Positions 1 to 5,865 of a stretch of DNA of 6,568 nt are shown here, piece after piece. The translations under genes and the position numbers were made by a program. The notes under the pieces were generated by a model. It searched no databases. It saw only the letters and a program-made list of their open reading frames with translations, and was not told where the DNA came from. The stretch is from CBDTTW01 sp965363675 (lineage in GTDB: Bacteria; Bacteroidota; Rhodothermia; Rhodothermales; DASSAV01). The stretch is from assembly GCA_965363675.1 (NCBI GenBank), contig CBDTTW010000174.1, positions 1 to 6,568 on the forward strand, written 5' to 3'. Within the stretch, counting starts at the first letter, position 1. The number at the start of each line of letters is the position of its first letter.

Positions 1-847
1 TATGCACCACCTCGTCGCTGCCGGCGGCGGCCTGCCAGCGCGCCAGCACCGGCGGCGCCAGCACCTCGGCGGGGTTCTGCAACGCCCCCGTGGCCGCCAC
101 GATCCACCCGGCGGGCGCCTCGATGGCAAGCTCGTAGTCGCCGAAGCCCTGGTAGAACTCGGCCTGCCCGAGGAAGGCGTCGGCATGCCACCCCTCTACG
201 TCGTCGTAGACGGAGGCCGTGGGATGCCAGTACGCGAGGTGGAACACGTTGTCGCTATCGTGGCCCATGCGGCCGCCCGCGCCGCGCTTCGGGATGTCGA
301 AAGACCAGGCCATTTCGAGGACGGCTTCGGCGCCGGGCCTCAAAGGCTCGGAGAGGGCCACGATGAGCTGCGTGCCCTGTACGTCGTAGCGCGCGGGCGC
401 AGCCTCGGCGCCCCGCCGCTCGGCCACACGCGCCAGCTTCACGCCGCCCGTCACCTCGGCCGGGCGCAGGCGCGCCGCGCCGGAGGCGTGCAGGTTCTGG
501 GCCAGCTCGAAACGCAGCAGGCGCAGGGTGTCGGGCGAGTGGTTGCGGTAGGCGATGCGCCCTTCCGCTTCGAGGCGCTTCTGCTCGGGGAGCAGCCGCG
601 CCCGGATCTCGTAGCGCGTGCGCTGCTGCCAGTAGGCCGGGCCGGGGGCGCCGCTCGGCGTGCGCGTACCCGCCTCGACGGCGCGCAGAAACGCCTCGGA
701 GGGCGCAACCGGCTGCGGCTGCGGCCGCAGCGTCTGGGCCGAGGCCGCGCCGGCCAAAAGGGCGAACGCGAGCGGCAAAAGCGCAAGGCGGCGGCAGGCG
801 CCGGGGAGGGGGCGCGGCGCGGCGGCGGCCCGACTGCGGACGGACAT
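1..847 (-). CDS. M1-family metallopeptidase, N-terminal part (3' end off window)
   Basis: Minus-strand frame, open from an ATG at 847 to the left edge: 282 residues, no stop. The first 37 residues form a signal peptide: Arg-rich start, hydrophobic core LALLPLAFALLAG, cleavage expected at ASA|Q (37/38). The mature protein reads like the N-terminal beta domain of gluzincin M1 aminopeptidases of Bacteroidota/Rhodothermota: PGPAYWQQRTRYEI, then NHSPDTLRLLRFEL, then GRMG, W-H-P (207-209), VYDDVEGW and DYELAIEAPAGW. These families cut N-terminal residues from peptides, here presumably in the periplasm or outside the cell. The zinc site (HEXXH plus a downstream Glu) would lie beyond the window, so activity cannot be confirmed. 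The usual W-Y-P is W-H-P here. The gene follows the S41 protease after 41 bp on the same strand, so co-transcription is likely. No clear Shine-Dalgarno is seen; the signal peptide decides the start. Confidence 0.82.
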   Translation of the reverse strand, partial: MSVRSRAAAAPRPLPGACRRLALLPLAFALLAGAASAQTLRPQPQPVAPSEAFLRAVEAGTRTPSGAPGPAYWQQRTRYEIRARLLPEQKRLEAEGRIAYRNHSPDTLRLLRFELAQNLHASGAARLRPAEVTGGVKLARVAERRGAEAAPARYDVQGTQLIVALSEPLRPGAEAVLEMAWSFDIPKRGAGGRMGHDSDNVFHLAYWHPTASVYDDVEGWHADAFLGQAEFYQGFGDYELAIEAPAGWIVAATGALQNPAEVLAPPVLARWQAAAGSDEVVH

Positions 848-888
848 AACCAAAGAAGCTAACGTGACGGATCAGAAGAAGAGCGGCG

Positions 889-2535
889 CTACGGCTTGCG
901 GACCTGGGCGCGGCTCAGGTTGAGCGCATTGTTCCAGAGCTTCATGGCCTCTTCCAGCACCGGGTCCACGGCGTTGAAGAGCGGCGTCGAGGCTTCGGCG
1001 CCGTAGAGCTGGCGGGCCAGGTACGCCTTCAGGCGCGCCTCCAGCACCGGCCGCGCCGCCGCCAGGGCCGCCGCGTCCGGAGCGCCGCCGGGGGCCGCCC
1101 CCGCCGTGTGCAAATCCTTGCCCGCCAGAAACGCCGTAAACTCCTGCCACATGCCCCCCTCGACGCGATACGCCTGCACGAACTGCGGCTGCTTGTCGCC
1201 CCAACGGGCGCGCGCCTCGCGCTCGTGGCGCTCGAACCACTCGCGGACGAAGAGGTAGTCGTAGCCGTTGCGCGCGACGGCCTCTTCCAGGTCCGTCGTG
1301 TCGGGCGCTACAACGTAGTCGGGCATGATGCCGCCGCCGCCGAAGACGGTGCGCCCCGAGGTCGTCTTGAACTTGAGCGAGTCGGGGATGCTCTCGATAT
1401 AGTCCGCCGGGTGGTACGTGGCGTCCTCGTACGACGAGAACTTGGCCGCGTAGTAGTCCTCCTGGTCGCCGTCGGCGTAGGGCGTCTGGATGAGGCGGCC
1501 GGCGGGCGTATAGTAGCGCGAGACGGTCATCTGGAGCACGCTGCCGTCGGGCAGGCGGAACTGCTGCTGCACGAGGCCCTTGCCGAAGGTGCGCTGCCCG
1601 ACGATAAGCGCCCGGTCGTTGTCCTGAAGCGCGCCCGCCACGATTTCGGAGGCCGAGGCCGAGTACGGGCTGACGAGCACGATCACGGGCAAATCCTCCA
1701 GCGCGCCGCCCTCGGTGGCCTTGTGCATCGAGTTCAGCTCGGTGTGGCGGCTCTGCGTGTAAACGATGGTGCGACCGCCGGGGAGCATCTCGTCGGCCAT
1801 GCTGATGGCGCCGTCCATGACGCCGCCGGGGTTGCCGCGCAGGTCGAGCACCATGCGGCGCATGCCTTGCGCCCGGAGCGCGCCTACCTGGTCCATGAAC
1901 TCCTTGAACGTAGTCATGGCGAAGCGGCTCACGCGCACGTAGCCGGTCTGCTCGTCGAGCATGTAGGCGCTATCGACGGTTTCGAGCTTGATGCGTTCGC
2001 GCTCGATGGTCACGTCGATGGGGCGGCGGCCGCCGGGGCGGGCCAGGCGCAGCCCGACGCGCGTGCCGACGGGGCCTTTCAGGCGCTTCTGCACGTCGCG
2101 GTTCGTAAAGCCGACGGCGCTGCTGTCGTTGACGCCGATGATGCGGTCGCCGGCCATGACGCCTGCGCGGTCGCTCGGGCCGTCGGCCACCGTCGAGACG
2201 ACGCGCGCCGTGTCCTCGATGATCTCGAACCAGATCCCGACGCCCCCGAAGCTGCCCTGGTACTCCTCCTGCACCTCCTCGATCTCGCTGTTGCTGATGT
2301 AGGCCGAGTGCGGGTCGAGTTCGTGGAGCATCCCCTGGATGGCGTCCTCGGCCAGCTTGCCGGCGTCCACCTGATCGACGTAGTAACGGGTGATCGTCAG
2401 GTAGGCGTCTTCGAGCTTTTTGAGCTGCTTGAGGTCCTGCTTGGGCAGCAGGTTGCCGATCTCGACGCCGACGACCATGCCAAGCGTGAGCAGCAGCAGC
2501 GCGGGGATGACGTAGGCGAGGCGAAACTTCTTCAT
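889..2535 (-). CDS. S41-family C-terminal processing peptidase (CtpA/Prc type)
   Basis: 548-residue serine protease of the tail-specific (CTP) family, which cleaves partly unfolded or tagged envelope proteins near their C termini. Residues about 5-25 are a single membrane anchor, placing the enzyme on the outer face of the inner membrane. Residues about 30-90 are a helical lead-in, 95-180 a PDZ domain (GGVGIWFE at 97-104, AGVMAGDRIIGVND), and 195-400 the tail-specific protease core with DLRGNPGG (231-238). The YSASASE motif and GKGLVQ give a Ser-Lys-Gln set S294/K319/Q323; the spacings of 25 and 4 equal those of E. coli Prc (S430/K455/Q459), so it should be active. Residues about 415-548 are a less conserved, Ala-rich helical extension. 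The ATG at 2535 is chosen because MKK followed by the anchor is a normal start; an in-frame ATG at 2604 would add 23 residues of Pro/Arg-rich sequence. It is transcribed away from the sigma-factor operon. Confidence 0.95.
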   Translation of the reverse strand: MKKFRLAYVIPALLLLTLGMVVGVEIGNLLPKQDLKQLKKLEDAYLTITRYYVDQVDAGKLAEDAIQGMLHELDPHSAYISNSEIEEVQEEYQGSFGGVGIWFEIIEDTARVVSTVADGPSDRAGVMAGDRIIGVNDSSAVGFTNRDVQKRLKGPVGTRVGLRLARPGGRRPIDVTIERERIKLETVDSAYMLDEQTGYVRVSRFAMTTFKEFMDQVGALRAQGMRRMVLDLRGNPGGVMDGAISMADEMLPGGRTIVYTQSRHTELNSMHKATEGGALEDLPVIVLVSPYSASASEIVAGALQDNDRALIVGQRTFGKGLVQQQFRLPDGSVLQMTVSRYYTPAGRLIQTPYADGDQEDYYAAKFSSYEDATYHPADYIESIPDSLKFKTTSGRTVFGGGGIMPDYVVAPDTTDLEEAVARNGYDYLFVREWFERHEREARARWGDKQPQFVQAYRVEGGMWQEFTAFLAGKDLHTAGAAPGGAPDAAALAAARPVLEARLKAYLARQLYGAEASTPLFNAVDPVLEEAMKLWNNALNLSRAQVRKP

Positions 2536-2656
2536 AGGGATGCGGCGGGCTGTCGGGTGCGGCGGCGCGCGGGGCCGGGCGCCGAGGGGGTAGTACGCGC
2601 GCACGGCCTCAGGAGTTTAGGCGGGCGCCGGAAAATCCCGGCCTCCCCGAGGGCGC

Positions 2657-2671
2657 GCGTAAAATATACGC
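2657..2671. promoter_or_regulatory. AT-rich imperfect palindrome, possible promoter core or operator
   Basis: GCGTA-AAATA-TACGC is an inverted repeat with 5-nt arms and the clearest AT-rich island in an otherwise extremely GC-rich divergent region. Read leftward it contains TATATTTT, close to the Bacteroidota -7 element TAnnTTTG, and would give the S41 protease a leader of about 120 nt. Read rightward it contains TAAAAT, which resembles a -10 element. I see no matching upstream element at the right distance in either direction, so the role and direction are uncertain. Confidence 0.3.
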
Positions 2672-2717
2672 TGGCCCGCAAGGCCCCGCCCCGCCTTTTT
2701 GCCCGCGCGTCCGGGCC

Positions 2718-2746
2718 TGTAACCTTTCGCAGGCGCCGCTCGTTCT
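2718..2746 (+). promoter_or_regulatory. Candidate ECF-sigma promoter upstream of the sigma-factor operon
   Basis: TGTAAC (2718-2723) is followed after exactly 17 nt by CGTT (2741-2744). This is the general layout of ECF promoters, an AAC-containing -35 and a CGT-type -10; B. subtilis SigW, SigM and SigX promoters have TGAAAC or TGTAAC, 16-17 nt, then CGTA, CGTC or CGAC. Transcription would begin around 2752-2755, leaving a leader of roughly 27-30 nt before the GTG of the sigma gene. The position suggests that the sigma factor transcribes its own operon. A short inverted repeat (GCCCG 2701-2705, CGGGC 2712-2716) lies just upstream of the -35. The motif and spacing are seen in the sequence; autoregulation is inference. 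Confidence 0.5.
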
Positions 2747-2781
2747 GGGCATGAAAGCTGTCCACACCAAGCCGCCCGCCC

Positions 2782-3360
2782 GTGTTTTTCCGCAGACCAT
2801 CGCCGCGCGAGAGCGCCCCGCTGCCGCAAGCCCTGCCGCGCCCCTCGTTCGAGGAGCGCGTGCGCCGGCACCAGGACCGGGTGTTCTCGTTTGCGATGCA
2901 CTACCTGCGCGACCAGGCCGAGGCCGAAGACGTGACGCAAGAGGTGCTGATACGCCTCTGGCGCTACGACGAACGCCTCGACGAAGCGCAACTGGTGGGC
3001 TGGCTGCTCCGCGTGACGCGCAACGCCTGCACCGACGCGGCGCGGCGCCGGGCGCGCGCCCCGGAGGCCGCCGGCCATACGCCGCTGCTGGAGGACGCCC
3101 CCTCGGACGGCCTCGCGCCGGACGAGCACGCCGAGCGCGGGCAGTTCCGGCAAGCCGTCGAGGAGGCGCTGCACGGCCTGGCCGAGCCCTACCGCAGCAT
3201 CGTGATGCTGCGCGAAGTGGAGGACCTGACCTACGACGACATCAGCGCGGCCCTCGGCCTGCCGCTCAACACGGTGAAGGTGTACCTGCACCGGGGGCGC
3301 CGCCAACTGCGCGAAACGCTAAGCAAGGTGATAGATCGTGAGCACGCCTATAAATCCTGA
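2782..3360 (+). CDS. ECF-like RNA polymerase sigma factor (sigma-70 family)
   Basis: 192-residue, two-domain sigma factor, the usual size for the ECF group, which redirects RNA polymerase to stress- or envelope-related promoters. Residues about 23-90 are region 2: FEERVRRHQDRVFSFAMHYL, then DQAEAEDVTQEVLIRLWR (44-61, core-binding helix) and GWLLRVTRNACTDAARRR (73-90, -10 recognition). A variable acidic linker follows (about 91-120). Residues about 122-180 are region 4, with REVEDLTYDDISAALGLP and NTVKVYLHRGRRQLRETL (163-180), a helix-turn-helix for -35 recognition. There is no region 1.1 or 3. The start is GTG at 2782, the first available start in the frame; the next in-frame ATG (codon 39) would remove part of region 2. 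The 3' end overlaps the anti-sigma gene by 23 bp, the typical arrangement of a coupled sigma/anti-sigma pair. Its signal and regulon cannot be read from the sequence. Confidence 0.93.
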   Translation: MFFRRPSPRESAPLPQALPRPSFEERVRRHQDRVFSFAMHYLRDQAEAEDVTQEVLIRLWRYDERLDEAQLVGWLLRVTRNACTDAARRRARAPEAAGHTPLLEDAPSDGLAPDEHAERGQFRQAVEEALHGLAEPYRSIVMLREVEDLTYDDISAALGLPLNTVKVYLHRGRRQLRETLSKVIDREHAYKS

Positions 3361-3913
3361 CGAAGCCGCCTGGCTCGACGCCCGCCTGGAGGCGCACCTC
3401 GACGGCGCGCTGGGGCCGGAGGAAACGCGCGAGGCGGCGCGCCTGCTGGCGCTGCACCCGCCCGCGCAGGAGGCGCTGGCCGAGGCCGCCGCCATCCGCG
3501 ACGCCCTCGGGCGCATCCCCGCCTACGCCTGCCCGGACCACGTGACCGAGGCCGTCTTCCGGCGCGTCCGGCAGGAGGAGGCCGCGCGCCGCCCCTGGCT
3601 GCTCTCGCGGCAGGCCGAACGCCCCGGGCCGTCGTGGTTCGCAGAATGGCTCGGGCCTGCGCTCCGGCCCGTCGCGGCGGCGGCGGCGCTCTCGGCGCTC
3701 GTGCTGGCCTCGGCGCTCGTGCAGCCGGGCGCGCGCCCCGTAGACCCGCAACTCGCCGAGGCCACCCGCGAGGCGCAGTGGGCCATCGCCTACCTGTCGG
3801 AGGTCGGCCGCAAGACCGGCCACACCGTCCGGCAGGACGTGCTCGCCGAGCGCGTCGTCGCCCCGATGCAGCACGCCGTCGAGGCCGCCCTGCCGGCCCC
3901 CGTAAAAGACTAA
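3338..3913 (+). CDS. Membrane anti-sigma factor, zinc-motif-less
   Basis: 191 residues, starting at a GTG inside the 3' end of the sigma gene (23-bp overlap), so translation is probably coupled. The N-terminal cytoplasmic part begins AAWLDARLEAHLDGALGPEE (10-29), the helix pattern that opens anti-sigma domains binding ECF factors. A single hydrophobic segment at about 108-128 (VAAAAALSALVLASALV) should span the inner membrane with the N terminus inside, leaving about 60 residues outside, including a helical stretch (about 137-186). The HxxxCxxC zinc motif of ZAS-type anti-sigma factors is missing: H40 is followed by PPAQEAL and the only Cys is C65. It should therefore bind its sigma without zinc, or belong to a divergent class. 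The role rests mainly on operon position, topology and the N-terminal helix pattern; overall sequence recognition is weak. Confidence 0.8.
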   Translation: MSTPINPDEAAWLDARLEAHLDGALGPEETREAARLLALHPPAQEALAEAAAIRDALGRIPAYACPDHVTEAVFRRVRQEEAARRPWLLSRQAERPGPSWFAEWLGPALRPVAAAAALSALVLASALVQPGARPVDPQLAEATREAQWAIAYLSEVGRKTGHTVRQDVLAERVVAPMQHAVEAALPAPVKD

Positions 3914-3937
3914 ACCCCTATGCCGGAGATAACCCCT

Positions 3938-4498
3938 ATGAAGACCTTACCCCGCCTGCTTGCGCTCTTCGGGCTCGCGCTCTGCCTGGCCGCGCCCGCT
4001 GCGGCGCAAAATCTCGACCGCGAGCCGGGCTACGTGGACCTGAGCGAACTCGAAAGCCTGTTCCGCGCCGAGCCCAAGATCGAGGTGAACCTCAAAGGCG
4101 CCCTGCTGCGCATGGTGGCCTCGGCCTCGCGCCGCGACGACCCCGAGTTCGCCCGCCTGCTGCTCAAGCTCAAGGCGATCCACGTGCGCGGCTACGACCT
4201 GAGCCGGGCGCAGGCCGACGAAGTCGAACGCTTTACGTCGGGCTTCTCGCGCCGCCTCGAAGGCCGGGGCTGGGAAACCGTGGCCCGCGTCCGCGAGGAC
4301 GGCGAGCGCGTGGACATGCTCGTGCACACCGACGGCGAGACGATTGCCGGCCTCGTGGTGCTCGTCGTCTCGCCCGAAGACGACGAAAGCATCTTCGTCA
4401 ACATCGTCGGGGACATCGACCCCGAGGAAATCGGCCGCATCGGCTCCAAGTTCGACATCGACGCCCTCAGCGGCGACGCCCTGCCCCGCAAAAAGTAA
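3938..4498 (+). CDS. Exported DUF4252-type protein
   Basis: 186 residues. A standard signal peptide (KTLPRLLALFGLALCLAAPA) is cleaved after AAA (23/24), giving a secreted or periplasmic protein of about 163 residues. The mature part resembles DUF4252 proteins of Bacteroidota and relatives: YVDLSELESLF (32-42), VNLKGALLRMVASAS (50-64), KLKAIHVRGYDL (77-88), then a helix, GWETVARVREDGERVDMLVH (111-130), and the closing signature SIFVNIVGDIDPEEIGRIG (151-169). Molecular function is not known. The start at 3938 is supported by GGAG (3925-3928) nine nt upstream and by the signal peptide; an in-frame ATG at 3920 would add MPEITP. The gene follows the anti-sigma gene after 24 bp and precedes a related lipoprotein gene. 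In this context it is probably a target of the sigma factor acting in the envelope, which is inference. Confidence 0.85.
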   Translation: MKTLPRLLALFGLALCLAAPAAAQNLDREPGYVDLSELESLFRAEPKIEVNLKGALLRMVASASRRDDPEFARLLLKLKAIHVRGYDLSRAQADEVERFTSGFSRRLEGRGWETVARVREDGERVDMLVHTDGETIAGLVVLVVSPEDDESIFVNIVGDIDPEEIGRIGSKFDIDALSGDALPRKK

Positions 4499-4511
4499 CC
4501 TTCCTTCCGCT

Positions 4512-5057
4512 ATGCCCCGCCTGCCTTTCCGCTGGTCGCCGCCGGCGCTCGCGCTGCTCCTGCTCTGCGCCTCCGGGTGCTTCTACTCGCGCGAGATGGC
4601 GCACACGCGCCGCGAGATCGAGCGCCGCAACCCCGGCCTGGCGCTGCGGCGGCGCGTCGTCCTGGGCCTCGGGCCGGCGACGCTCGGGGCGGCGGGCCGC
4701 CTCGTAAGCCTGAGCCGCGACGACGAGGCCCGCACGGTGCGCGCCTACCTGCGCGACGTGCGCCGCCTCAAGCTGGGCGTCTACGACGTGCGCGGCCTCG
4801 GCGGCGGCGGCGATCTGCCGCTGCGCTATACGCCCGAGGGCGGCCGGCGCCCCTGGGAGACGGCTGTAAAAGTCCGCGACGAGGGCGAAGCCGTGTGGGT
4901 GCTCTACCGCGAGCGGCGCGGGGCCGTCCGCGAACTCATGGTGGTGGCGCTCAGCGACGAGGAGCTGGTCGTCGCCAAGCTGGAGGGGCGCCTGGAACGC
5001 CTGCTCGAACGCGCCATCGCCGAGCAGGACAGCCTCCTCGGCCATATGCCGTTCTGA
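4512..5057 (+). CDS. DUF4252-like lipoprotein
   Basis: 181 residues. The N terminus has basic residues, a hydrophobic core (ALALLLLCA) and a lipobox-like A-S-G-C ending at C23, so a lipid-anchored envelope protein is expected; the -3 residue is Ala rather than the usual Leu. The body matches the preceding DUF4252 protein in architecture: a basic helix region (31-50), GRLVSLSRDD (62-71), RRLKLGVYDVRGL (84-96), WETAVKVRDEGEAVWVLYRE (115-134) and the ending LMVVALSDEELVVAKLEG (142-159) plus a terminal helix. It is therefore probably a divergent duplicate of its neighbour. It lacks the acidic VNIVGDIDP ending and has a Gly-rich insert (97-100). The gap to the upstream stop is 13 bp. An intrinsic terminator 48 bp downstream marks it as the last gene of the sigma operon. 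Biochemical function is unknown. Confidence 0.75.
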   Translation: MPRLPFRWSPPALALLLLCASGCFYSREMAHTRREIERRNPGLALRRRVVLGLGPATLGAAGRLVSLSRDDEARTVRAYLRDVRRLKLGVYDVRGLGGGGDLPLRYTPEGGRRPWETAVKVRDEGEAVWVLYRERRGAVRELMVVALSDEELVVAKLEGRLERLLERAIAEQDSLLGHMPF

Positions 5058-5105
5058 AGCGACGCCGGGGGCGCAGTTGGAACATTCCCGCAAGAGTCTT
5101 CGCCG

Positions 5106-5131
5106 GAGGTGGCCGCAAGGCCGCCTCTTTT
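5106..5131 (+). terminator. Rho-independent terminator of the sigma operon
   Basis: GAGGTGGCC (5106-5114) pairs with GGCCGCCTC (5119-5127) over 9 bp, eight Watson-Crick pairs plus one G-U. The loop is GCAA, a stable GNRA tetraloop, and TTTT (5128-5131) follows at once. It lies 48 bp after the stop of the DUF4252-like lipoprotein gene and about 125 bp before lemA. It therefore ends the sigma/anti-sigma/DUF4252 transcript and separates it from the lemA unit. The short U tract suggests that termination may not be complete. Confidence 0.8.
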
Positions 5132-5150
5132 CGTATCTACCGGAGCAAGC

Positions 5151-5194
5151 GGCGCGCCGGAGAACGCGCGGGGTTGCAACACGCGCGCGGCGCC
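5151..5194 (+). repeat. Nested inverted repeat in the lemA upstream region
   Basis: GGCGC (5151-5155) can pair with GCGCC (5190-5194), and inside it CGCGCG (5165-5170) with CGCGCG (5182-5187), around a loop that contains the perfect 8-bp palindrome GTTGCAAC (5173-5180). If transcribed it would fold into a hairpin about 60 nt upstream of the lemA start. There is no following U tract, so it is not a terminator. It could be an operator, a leader structure, or chance pairing in GC-rich DNA. No convincing promoter elements for lemA were found in 5132-5255. Confidence 0.3.
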
Positions 5195-5255
5195 TGCGTA
5201 TGGACATCGGCGGCTGCTCCGGCCGCCCTCACCCGAACTTAATTGCTGACGCCTT

Positions 5256-5858
5256 ATGAGAAGCACCGGTACGCTTGCCCTGCTGGTCGTCGTGCTGCTG
5301 GTCGCCTTTGCCGGCTGCGCCGGTTGCGGCGCCTACAACGGCCTCGTCTCGGCCGACGAGCGCGTGAACCGCACCTGGGCCGACGTGGAGACGCAGTACC
5401 AGCGCCGCGCCGACCTCATCCCGAACCTCGTCAACACCGTCAAAGGCGCCGCCGGCTTCGAGCGCGAAACGCTGGAGGCCGTCACGAACGCTCGCGCCCG
5501 CGCCACCGGCATCAACCTTTCCGCCGACGACCTGAACGACCCGGAGAAGGTGCGCCAGTTCCAGCAGGCGCAGTCGCAGCTCAGCGGCGCGCTCGGCCGC
5601 CTGCTCGTCGTAAGCGAGAACTACCCTGAGCTGCGCGCCACGGAAGCCTTCCGCGACCTTCAGGCGCAGCTCGAAGGCACCGAGAACCGCATCAACGTGG
5701 CCCGGCGCGATTACAACACCGCCGTCGAGCAGTACAACGCTTCGCGACGGCGCTTCCCGACGAGCCTCGTCGCCGGCGTGACCGGCTTCGAGTCGCGCAC
5801 GCCGTTCGAGGCCGACCCCGGCGCCGAGAAGGCCCCTACCGTTGATTTCAACAACTAG
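5256..5858 (+). CDS. lemA: LemA family protein
   Basis: 200 residues, the normal LemA length. Residues about 6-22 are a hydrophobic N-terminal membrane segment, followed by the family core: YNGLVSADERVNRTWADVE (27-45), the signature QYQRRADLIPNLVNTVKG (47-64), ETLEAVTNARARATG (71-85), a long helix at about 95-120, LVVSENYPELRATEAFRDLQ (117-136), ENRINVARRDYNTAVEQYN (143-161) and FPTSLVAGVTGF (167-178). The bulk should be a helical bundle on the outer side of the inner membrane. Cys residues at 21 and 24 follow the hydrophobic stretch; FAGC could serve as a poor lipobox, so lipid modification in place of a plain anchor is possible. LemA function is not well defined; it is often encoded beside TPM-domain proteins, as here. 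The ATG at 5256 is preceded by a locally A/T-rich stretch (5236-5245) rather than a Shine-Dalgarno. Confidence 0.95.
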   Translation: MRSTGTLALLVVVLLVAFAGCAGCGAYNGLVSADERVNRTWADVETQYQRRADLIPNLVNTVKGAAGFERETLEAVTNARARATGINLSADDLNDPEKVRQFQQAQSQLSGALGRLLVVSENYPELRATEAFRDLQAQLEGTENRINVARRDYNTAVEQYNASRRRFPTSLVAGVTGFESRTPFEADPGAEKAPTVDFNN

Positions 5859-5865
5859 CCTGCCC

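Noticed and set aside
2..862. 286-residue plus-strand open frame at the left edge
   Set aside because: The minus-strand frame gives a signal peptide and recognisable M1 peptidase sequence; the plus frame is low-complexity Arg/Gly/Ala sequence.
2701..2716. Hairpin GCCCG-N6-CGGGC next to a T5 run as a terminator
   Set aside because: The T run precedes the hairpin on the plus strand, and on the minus strand the hairpin is followed by A residues, so neither orientation fits an intrinsic terminator.
1108..2754. 548-residue plus-strand open frame opposite the S41 protease gene
   Set aside because: It lies antisense to a gene with complete catalytic motifs; its translation is rich in His, Val, Arg and Ala with no domain pattern, as expected for a shadow frame in GC-rich DNA.
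4495..4502. Second copy of GTAACCTT, also found in the candidate ECF promoter
   Set aside because: It is formed by the stop codon of the first DUF4252 gene and has no CGT-type -10 at a 16-17 nt spacing.
3634..4707. 357-residue plus-strand open frame spanning the anti-sigma and DUF4252 genes
   Set aside because: It overlaps three real genes in a different frame and its composition is mostly Arg, Pro, Gly and Ala.
5079..5100. GGAAC followed by GTCTT, like an RpoE-type promoter before lemA
   Set aside because: The spacing is about 12 nt, too short for an ECF promoter, and the terminator directly downstream would stop the transcript.
5235..5240. GAACTT just upstream of lemA as an ECF -35 element
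   Set aside because: It is only about 15 nt from the start codon, leaving no room for a -10 and a transcription start before the ATG.
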